In this document: positions 58,091-64,000 of the stretch, one piece after another
How positions within the stretch are numbered: position 1 is the stretch's first letter
Layout: every line of letters starts with the position of its first letter
Assembly: GCA_900539115.1 (NCBI GenBank)
Contig: UQAQ01000002.1
Coordinates: forward strand, 53,073 to 117,072
From: an uncultured Roseburia sp.
Lineage (GTDB): Bacteria > Bacillota > Clostridia > Lachnospirales > Lachnospiraceae
Length of the DNA stretch: 64,000 nt
Direction: 5' to 3'
Program-made: the position numbers and the translations under genes
The notes under the pieces: generated by a model
The model's database searches: none
What the model was told of the DNA's origin: nothing
The model's input: only the letters and a program-made list of their open reading frames with translations

Positions 58091-61000
58091 ATGATCGTAC
58101 CACGTTATTATGAAAATCTTACGGCGCTGCATGATAATACCATGCCGGCAAGAGCGTATTATATTCCGGCATCGGTCAGAATGGAGGACCTGGTAGAACA
58201 CAGGGAGCATTCTGACCGTTTTCAATTATTGAACGGACAATGGAATTTTAAGTATTATGAAAGTATTTACGATGTGATCGAACCATTTTACGAGAAAGGT
58301 CACGATCTTTCCAGATTTGATTCGATTTCCGTTCCGGGTGTGTGGCAGATGGAAGGATATGATACGCATCAGTATACCAATATCCGTTATCCATTTCCAT
58401 TTGATCCCCCCTATGTTCCGCAGGATATTCCATGTGGTACCTATGTCCACCGATTCAATTACCAAAAAGTGGAAAATGCACCAAAAGCCTTTCTAACCTT
58501 TGAAGGCGTTGACAGTTGTTTTTATGTCTGGCTGAATGGTGTTTATGTGGGCTACAGTCAGGTCTCGCATGTCACCAGCGAATTTGATGTCACGTCTTTG
58601 CTGCAAGAGGGAGAAAATACATTGGCAGTTCTGAACCTCAAATGGTGCGACGGATCGTATCTCGAAGATCAGGATAAGTTCCGTATGAGTGGGATATTCC
58701 GCGATGTCTATCTGTTAAAACGACCGGAAAAAGCAGTAAAGGATTATTTTATAAAAACAATAGTAAAGGCAGACGATGCGATAATGCAGATGGATCTGTC
58801 TTTTTATGCTCCCATAACCACAAAAATAAAGGTGGAAAACAGAGAAGGTCAATGTGTGGCAGATGCCGTGATATCTGAGGATGGACAAGTAGAATTAGAA
58901 GTGAAAGATCCGATTTTATGGAATACGGAAAATCCCTATTTATATACTGTTATTTTGGAAACGGCTGACGAGGTGATCGTAGACCGAATTGGCTTTCGTA
59001 CGATTGAAATTAAAGACAAAGTTTTATATTTTAATGGACAGAAAATTAAGTTCCGCGGAGTAAACCGTCATGATTCCGATCCGGAAACCGGAGCGGTGAT
59101 AAGTATAGAGCAAATGAAAAAAGATCTTATGCTGATGAAACAGCATAATTTTAATGCGATCCGTTCCAGTCATTATCCCAATGCCCCATATTTTTATCAG
59201 TTATGTGACCAATATGGGTTTATGGTCATTGACGAGGCAGATCTGGAAGCACATGGCCCTTTTATGATCTACCGTAAAGAAGACACCGAAGAAAACCGTT
59301 TTAAATGCTGGAATGAAAAAATTGCCGACGATCCTTCCTGGGAGGGGGCGATTACAGACCGCGTGCAGTTGATGGTTCAAAGGGAGAAAAACCGTACCAG
59401 TATTGTAATGTGGTCCATGGGAAATGAAAGCGCATATGGGTGTAATTTTGAAAAGGCCCTGTCATGGACAAAACAGTTTGATCCCAGCCGTATTACCCAA
59501 TACGAAAGTGCGAGATACCGTAATTATGACCGCACATATCATTTTGAAAATCTGGATCTTTACAGCCGGATGTATCCGGCAATGGAAGAGATTGCAGAAT
59601 ATCTGGAAAAAGATGGAAGCAAGCCTTTTTTGCTGGTAGAATACTGCCATAGTATGGGAAATGGACCGGGTGACTTCGAAGAGTATTTTCAGATGATCCA
59701 AAAGGATGACCGGATGTGTGGTGGTTTTGTCTGGGAATGGTGTGATCATGCCATCGCGCATGGCAAAGCGGCAAATGGAAAGACCATGTATTATTATGGC
59801 GGTGATCATGACGAATCGATTCACGATGCCAACTTTTGTATCGACGGACTGGTTTATCCGGATCGCAGACTACACACCGGTATTTTGGAGTATAAAAATG
59901 TATACCGCCCGGTGCGGATTGTTTCGTACGAGGAGCAAACCGGGAAACTTGTACTTCACAATTATATGGATTTTGATGATATTAAAGATTTTCTGGAAAT
60001 CCGCTACGAATTGACGCAGGATGGGACGATGGTAGAAGAGGGCAGCCTTACGGATGTTTCGGCAGCACCACATCAGGACACAGAGACCGAACTTGTATTG
60101 AACATTCCGGAAACAGGGCGTGTCTACCTGAAACTGAAATATTATCTGAAGAAGAAAATGCCTCTTTTGCAACCGGGGCATGAACTGGGTTTTGAGGAGT
60201 GGAAACTCCACAATGAAGATGACAGAAACCAAACCCCAGTACAATATATGCAAGGCGGCGAAATGTCTGCTGCAAACAAAATTCGTGTGACGGAAAACCA
60301 TGTTTCCTTTCGCTTTAGTTCCGATAAATTTACGTATGTTTTGGACAAACGTACCGGTTTATTTACGGAACTTGAGACCGCTGGAAAAAAACGCATGAAT
60401 CATCCGATGGAGTTAAATATCTGGCGTGCGCCGACAGACAATGATATGTTTCTCAAAGAGGAATGGAAAAAGGCGCATTACGATGAAGCATATACGAGAG
60501 CCTATCAGATAGAGATTGTTCCGGATCACAACACGATTCGGATTCAGGAACATTTGGCTGTCGTCGCGGATACGGTACAAAAGATTTTAGATATGAAACT
60601 GACATGGGAAATTGACTGTTTTGGAAGAATAAAAACTTCTATTTCTGCTGAAAAAGATCCGGAATTTCCTGTGCTGCCACGTTTTGGGCTTCGTTTATTT
60701 TTAGATAAAACATGGGATGAAGTTACGTATTATGGAATGGGACCGCAGGAGTGTTATCGGGACAAGCATCAAGCTTCCAGCCACGGACTGTATCATTCTA
60801 AAGTGGCAGACTTGCATGAAGATTATATTCGTCCGCAGGAAAACGGAAGCCATTATGACTGCGATTTTGTCACGGTGGGAAATTCAAACTCCGGAATTAC
60901 CGTTGTGTCGGAGAATCCATTTTCTTTCAACGCGTCTGTGTATACACAGGAAGAATTGGAACGCGTCGCACACAATTATGAACTGGAGGAATCTGACAGC

Positions 61001-61129
61001 ACGGTGCTTTGTATCGATTATGCGCAAAATGGTATCGGCTCCAATAGTTGCGGCCCGGAAGTACTGGAGAAGTACCGTCTTGACGAAGAGCAATTTGCGT
61101 TTGGCGTTGAGCTGATATTGCAATTATAA
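58091..61129 (+). CDS. lacZ: Beta-galactosidase (glycoside hydrolase family 2)
   Basis: A 1,012-residue LacZ-type enzyme that hydrolyses lactose or other terminal beta-galactosides. Visible parts are the N-terminal jelly roll (VPGVWQMEGYDTHQYTN), the GH2 barrel with GVNRHDSDPETGAV, the acid/base Glu446 in WSMGNESAYG, the nucleophile Glu517 in LVEYCHSMGNG, and the C-terminal small-chain domain with WRAPTDND and YYGMGPQECYRDKH. Both catalytic residues are present and length matches LacZ. There is no signal peptide, so it is cytoplasmic. ATG 58091 has an AGAGGGGGA ribosome site and its own promoter. No lactose permease or regulator is adjacent. Confidence 0.94.
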   Translation: MIVPRYYENLTALHDNTMPARAYYIPASVRMEDLVEHREHSDRFQLLNGQWNFKYYESIYDVIEPFYEKGHDLSRFDSISVPGVWQMEGYDTHQYTNIRYPFPFDPPYVPQDIPCGTYVHRFNYQKVENAPKAFLTFEGVDSCFYVWLNGVYVGYSQVSHVTSEFDVTSLLQEGENTLAVLNLKWCDGSYLEDQDKFRMSGIFRDVYLLKRPEKAVKDYFIKTIVKADDAIMQMDLSFYAPITTKIKVENREGQCVADAVISEDGQVELEVKDPILWNTENPYLYTVILETADEVIVDRIGFRTIEIKDKVLYFNGQKIKFRGVNRHDSDPETGAVISIEQMKKDLMLMKQHNFNAIRSSHYPNAPYFYQLCDQYGFMVIDEADLEAHGPFMIYRKEDTEENRFKCWNEKIADDPSWEGAITDRVQLMVQREKNRTSIVMWSMGNESAYGCNFEKALSWTKQFDPSRITQYESARYRNYDRTYHFENLDLYSRMYPAMEEIAEYLEKDGSKPFLLVEYCHSMGNGPGDFEEYFQMIQKDDRMCGGFVWEWCDHAIAHGKAANGKTMYYYGGDHDESIHDANFCIDGLVYPDRRLHTGILEYKNVYRPVRIVSYEEQTGKLVLHNYMDFDDIKDFLEIRYELTQDGTMVEEGSLTDVSAAPHQDTETELVLNIPETGRVYLKLKYYLKKKMPLLQPGHELGFEEWKLHNEDDRNQTPVQYMQGGEMSAANKIRVTENHVSFRFSSDKFTYVLDKRTGLFTELETAGKKRMNHPMELNIWRAPTDNDMFLKEEWKKAHYDEAYTRAYQIEIVPDHNTIRIQEHLAVVADTVQKILDMKLTWEIDCFGRIKTSISAEKDPEFPVLPRFGLRLFLDKTWDEVTYYGMGPQECYRDKHQASSHGLYHSKVADLHEDYIRPQENGSHYDCDFVTVGNSNSGITVVSENPFSFNASVYTQEELERVAHNYELEESDSTVLCIDYAQNGIGSNSCGPEVLEKYRLDEEQFAFGVELILQL

Positions 61130-61179
61130 TATTTTTATGATACGGTTTAAATATATCATTAAGGCTAGGAGGAATGACT

Positions 61180-62751
61180 ATGAGCAAAAAAGCAACAAGA
61201 GGGATACTGGTAATCGTTTTTATGGCGTCTTGCCTTATCATGGCACAGCCCCAGAAAACACAGGCAGCACAAGAGATACCAATCCGTTCTGCGGACGATC
61301 TCCGGCAGATGGAGAATAATCCGTCCGGCAGTTATTATCTGACAAAAGATATTACGGTTCCTGCAAACACCGTGTTGTTTAAAACTTATGAAGTACAGTT
61401 TACGGGAACATTAGACGGAAAAGGACACGCAATTAACGGCTATACATATTCTGACGATAATTGGGCGGAGTCGGCAAGTCTTTTTTTCTATGCGACGAAT
61501 GCAAATTTTAAAAACTTAACGATGAGCAATGTAAATATCTCGCTAAGAGGAGGCGGAAACGCATGTGCGCTTGTATCATCCCCGACGAAATGTACGTTTG
61601 AAAATATTACAACGAGCGGAAAAATAACGGTTGGCGGTACGGCAGGCAATGCGGCAGGGATCACAGTGATGCCAAACGAAAAATGTACGTTTATTAAATG
61701 CGTAAACAAAGCAGATATCACGGTTAATGCATACGACATTACAAAGAGTGCAGAGCAGGACGGTATAGACTCAGCGGGTGGTTTTGCATGTGGAATTTCC
61801 GGTTTTGCAAGTGAAGGTACGGCAAAACAATGTTCGAATTCAGGAAAGATTACGATAAATGGAGATCTTCGCTGGGGAAGTGAAGGGATTGCGGCAGTTG
61901 GTCTGTTTGAAGGAATCAAAAGTATTACTGCAAGTAAAAATACCGGAACAGTTACAGCAAAGAACGTAAGTGGTGCCGGTTATGCAAACGGAACCGTAGT
62001 GGCATGTGGTGTGGCAGGTCAGATTACGAAGATGGCATCTTGTTATAATACCGCATCAATTTCTGCATCAAATAATAATAAGCAGGTCGGTGTTATTGCA
62101 GTCGGAATCACAAACAGTGCAAGTGGTGCAAAGACGAATGTTTTTAGATGTTACAATAAAGGTGCTGTTCAAATATCAGGAGTTGCCGGATCGAAAGCAA
62201 AATCACGTATCATATCCGGTGCAGGCGGTGTCGGCGGCTTAGATATATATTCCGTCACAGAAAGTTATAATACCGGAAAGGTTACGGCAAATGTAAGCAG
62301 TGGCAACGTAATGGTAGGCGGTGTTGTAGCATCTGTCGTTAATGTGCGCAACTGTTATAATACCGGAAAGATTTCCGCATCGGCGAGTGCGCGCGGGTAT
62401 ATAGGTGGTATAGCAGGAGAGCAGTCTTCTGCTGCAAAAGGGAAGAGCTCAGACGCGGCGGCATGTAACTACAACACCGCAACAGTAAAAGCAGGAAGCA
62501 AGATGTCAAAAGGCAGCATTCTGGGACGTTACGAAATCGTCGGAGTCTATGCCAAAGCGGCTGTTTATGATAACTACTACAAGTCCGGTAAACCATACGG
62601 CAGTATGAATATTACATGGAAACCTTTCTTTGCAAAAGCAGTAAAAACGTCTTCCATGAAGCCAAACAAGTGTAAGAAGTTATCCTCAAAATACTGGGTA
62701 TATTCTTCAAAACATAGGAGAATGGTCTTGAAGAAAAATAAAGAGAAATAA
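61180..62751 (+). CDS. Secreted GLUG-type repeat (beta-helical) surface protein
   Basis: 523 residues. A signal peptide (about 1-30, GILVIVFMASCLIMAQPQKTQA) is followed by SADDLRQMENNPSGSYYLTKDI, a common opening of GLUG/beta-helix adhesins. The body (about 60-440) is built from repeats rich in Gly, Asn, Ser and Thr, with recurrent CYNTG(K/T) units such as CYNTASISAS and YNTGKVTAN. The C-terminus is lysine-rich (KHRRMVLKKNKEK) and carries no anchor motif. ATG 61180 is chosen because AGGAGG (61167-61172) is 7 bp away; ATG 61174 is too near. Binding partner unknown. Confidence 0.82.
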   Translation: MSKKATRGILVIVFMASCLIMAQPQKTQAAQEIPIRSADDLRQMENNPSGSYYLTKDITVPANTVLFKTYEVQFTGTLDGKGHAINGYTYSDDNWAESASLFFYATNANFKNLTMSNVNISLRGGGNACALVSSPTKCTFENITTSGKITVGGTAGNAAGITVMPNEKCTFIKCVNKADITVNAYDITKSAEQDGIDSAGGFACGISGFASEGTAKQCSNSGKITINGDLRWGSEGIAAVGLFEGIKSITASKNTGTVTAKNVSGAGYANGTVVACGVAGQITKMASCYNTASISASNNNKQVGVIAVGITNSASGAKTNVFRCYNKGAVQISGVAGSKAKSRIISGAGGVGGLDIYSVTESYNTGKVTANVSSGNVMVGGVVASVVNVRNCYNTGKISASASARGYIGGIAGEQSSAAKGKSSDAAACNYNTATVKAGSKMSKGSILGRYEIVGVYAKAAVYDNYYKSGKPYGSMNITWKPFFAKAVKTSSMKPNKCKKLSSKYWVYSSKHRRMVLKKNKEK

Positions 62752-62775
62752 AGTAACTAATAAGTGATTTTGATG

Positions 62776-62809
62776 GCAGCCGTATACGATTTGTAGTATG
62801 CGGTTGTTT
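62776..62809 (+). terminator. Probable terminator after the GLUG protein gene
   Basis: AGCCGTATAC pairs with GTATGCGGTT (one G-T pair) over an ~8-nt loop, followed by a short T-rich stretch. It lies about 25 bp after the stop. The T-run is poor. Confidence 0.5.
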
Positions 62810-62863
62810 AAAAAAGAAAAAGGACTTTGATGATGAAGCGGATTTAGTAAAGGAGATTTTTAA

Positions 62864-63526
62864 ATGAGTATAAAGGAAATATCAAGATATTTTTTTATAG
62901 ATTACGAAAATGTAAATAAAGATGGTTTAAATGGTATTTCAGAATTAAAAAAGAAAGATTGCGTCCGAATCTATTATAGTGATTCAGCAGGAACAATTAC
63001 GTTCGATTTGCATCTGAAAATAATTGACTCAAAGGCACGTTTTAAATATTATAAAATTCAAATGCCTATTAAAAATGCAGTAGATTGTCAGATTTTGTTT
63101 GATATACAAGACTTAACAAAAGAAAACAAAGATGCGCAATACTTTATCGTTTCAAATGATACGGATTTTGATAAGGCAATAAAAGAATTTAAAGATAATG
63201 ATATAAACATTAAGAAAATTAGTGCAATACAAAAAATAGATACACCAGATGAAAAGAAGAAAGAAACATCCAGTAAAAAGAATAAGAAAAAACAGAATGT
63301 ACAATCCGATAAACAAAAAAGAGAAGCACAGATTAGGTCTTTTTGTGGTCAACATTTTAAAAAGAAAAATTACCTTGAACATAAAGAAGAACTTGTGCAG
63401 GCAATTTTGAAAGGAAAATCCAGAATGCAAATAAATAATAATCTGATGAAAATATTTCCAAGTGAGACAGTAGCTGTCATTTTTAAGACAATTCAGCCAT
63501 TGATTAAAAATTTACCTGGGAAATAA
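62864..63526 (+). CDS. NYN/PIN-like domain protein (putative ribonuclease)
   Basis: 220 residues. The first ~125 form a PIN-like fold: an acidic FFIDYENVN at residues ~10-18, SDSAGT, VDCQILFDIQDL and FIVSNDTDFDKAIKEF. These give the spaced acidic residues of NYN-domain nucleases. A lysine-rich linker (about 135-160) follows, and then a helical C-terminal domain (about 165-220) with HFKKKNYLEHKEELVQAIL. Such proteins are suspected RNases in RNA decay or defence; nothing here shows which. The gene is more AT-rich than its neighbours to the left, has AAAGGAG upstream, and lies near a mobile-looking edge. Confidence 0.72.
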   Translation: MSIKEISRYFFIDYENVNKDGLNGISELKKKDCVRIYYSDSAGTITFDLHLKIIDSKARFKYYKIQMPIKNAVDCQILFDIQDLTKENKDAQYFIVSNDTDFDKAIKEFKDNDINIKKISAIQKIDTPDEKKKETSSKKNKKKQNVQSDKQKREAQIRSFCGQHFKKKNYLEHKEELVQAILKGKSRMQINNNLMKIFPSETVAVIFKTIQPLIKNLPGK

Positions 63527-63636
63527 AAACTTGTGTTCAATTTTTAATGGAAATGACGGCGAAAAAAGATATGAAAAGCAGTTTTTTTCGTGTTATCGTG
63601 AAATAATTCGTATCTGTTAAGCATAGGAGAAAGTCA

Positions 63637-63906
63637 ATGAATATAAAAATCATACAAGATGATAAACAAAAAATGATTATAACAAGAGAAATTCTTGAAT
63701 CACTGCCAGAATGGTTTGAAATACCGGAAGGCAGAGAAAACTATATTAAAGACAGCGTGGGAAAAGAGTTTGTTAGTGCCTATAAGGATAACGAGCCAAT
63801 TGAATTTTTGTGTCTGACAAAAACTGGAAAAGATACACTGGAACTTGCCGTTATGGGAGCTTCCTGTATAATTAAAAATATAGAGAATCCCAAGAAAGAA
63901 GGTTGA
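63637..63906 (+). pseudogene. Truncated GNAT acetyltransferase
   Basis: The 89-codon frame begins like a GNAT N-acetyltransferase (ITREILESLPEWFEIPEGRENYI, FVSAYKDNEPIEFLCL, KDTLELAVMG) but stops where the acetyl-CoA-binding motif should begin. After AVMG the family normally continues into a loop with a (R/Q)xxGxG/A motif; here there is ASCIIKNIENPKKEG and a stop. About half the domain is missing, so it is probably inactive. The ATG 63637 has TAGGAG upstream. A deletion or an insertion to the right could have caused the break. Confidence 0.7.
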
Positions 63907-63913
63907 GAAAAAA

Positions 63914-63983
63914 ATACCTCAGTGTAAAATAAGATTACTGACTTTGCACGGTTAGTAAAAAATCTTATTAAACAGAGAGGTAT
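63914..63983 (+). promoter_or_regulatory. Long interrupted hairpin covering the ribosome site of the edge gene
   Basis: Three nested pairings: ATACCTC (63914-63920) with GAGGTAT (63977-63983), AATAAGATT (63928-63936) with AATCTTATT (63961-63969), and ACTGAC with GTTAGT (one wobble) near the tip. The right arm contains GAGG, the ribosome site for the ATG at 63989, so folding would hide it. The 70-bp structure may instead be an end of a mobile element. Confidence 0.6.
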
Positions 63984-63988
63984 CTAAT

Positions 63989-64000
63989 ATGAAGTATAAC
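63989..64000 (+). CDS. Start of an unidentified gene, cut by the right edge
   Basis: ATG at 63989 with GAGAGG (63975-63980) 8 bp upstream. Only four codons (MKYN) are inside the window, so no identification is possible. The hairpin over the ribosome site and the truncated acetyltransferase beside it would fit a transposase gene, but this is a guess. Confidence 0.4.

Overview
The window looks like a chromosome segment of an anaerobic, spore-forming, butyrate-producing Firmicute, most likely a gut Lachnospiraceae (Roseburia/Coprococcus/Eubacterium-like). The grounds are the oxygen-sensitive ribonucleotide reductase NrdDG, a complete thl-crt-hbd-bcd-etfB-etfA butyrate operon with a butyryl-CoA:acetate CoA-transferase next to it, the spore-coat ATPase SpoIVA, T-box control of the trp operon, AGGAGG ribosome sites, moderately low GC, and large secreted BspA-type and Big_2 proteins. 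The genus is not established from sequence alone.

Layout. 1-637: two small membrane proteins on the minus strand (DUF2752, cut by the window edge, and DUF4234). 0.87-5.7 kb: nrdD-nrdG-dut and a double-domain polyphosphate:AMP phosphotransferase, behind a promoter with a pair of NrdR-like boxes 40 bp apart. 5.7-10.4 kb: aroB, yraN, der, plsY, gpsA. 10.4-18.0 kb: a small YdcZ transporter, then comEA, a response regulator, its histidine kinase, a GerMN lipoprotein, comEC and holA. 18.0-25.0 kb: tRNA-Ser(CGA), a tryptophan T-box leader and trpEGDCFBA. 25.1-32.0 kb: a trigger-factor-like lipoprotein and a 1,870-residue BspA/Big_2 surface protein. 32.0-41.9 kb: spoIVA, the CoA-transferase on the minus strand, coaD and the butyrate operon. 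41.9-48.5 kb: single genes (glycosyltransferase, deacetylase, SGNH hydrolase, LysR regulator, GH5 endoglucanase, DUF4867). 48.5-51.1 kb: a zinc-type ArsR/HMA/P1B-ATPase efflux operon. 51.3-62.8 kb: three secreted surface proteins around an intracellular GH2 beta-galactosidase. 62.8 kb to the end: a more AT-rich edge with an NYN/PIN-like protein, a truncated acetyltransferase, and a hairpin-covered start codon at the boundary.

The most interesting signal is a dispersed family of structured repeats ending in GTAACTATTCAGG / CCTGAATAGTTAC. There are two long copies (~195 bp), one medium copy (91 bp), two miniature copies (43-45 bp) and one truncated copy. One long copy is flanked by a perfect 8-bp duplication that doubles the -10 box of the holA promoter. 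Four of the six sit within 0-17 bp downstream of a recognisable -10 box, so the mRNAs of holA, the GH5 gene, the DUF4867 gene and the CoA-transferase should begin with, or soon enter, the element. One miniature copy carries a paired T:A to G:C change that keeps its terminal stem. This fits a mobile MITE that targets promoters and may have become a 5'-leader structure.

Start codons were chosen by ribosome-site spacing. Most promoters proposed here are hexamer matches at 17-bp spacing and are not experimentally supported.
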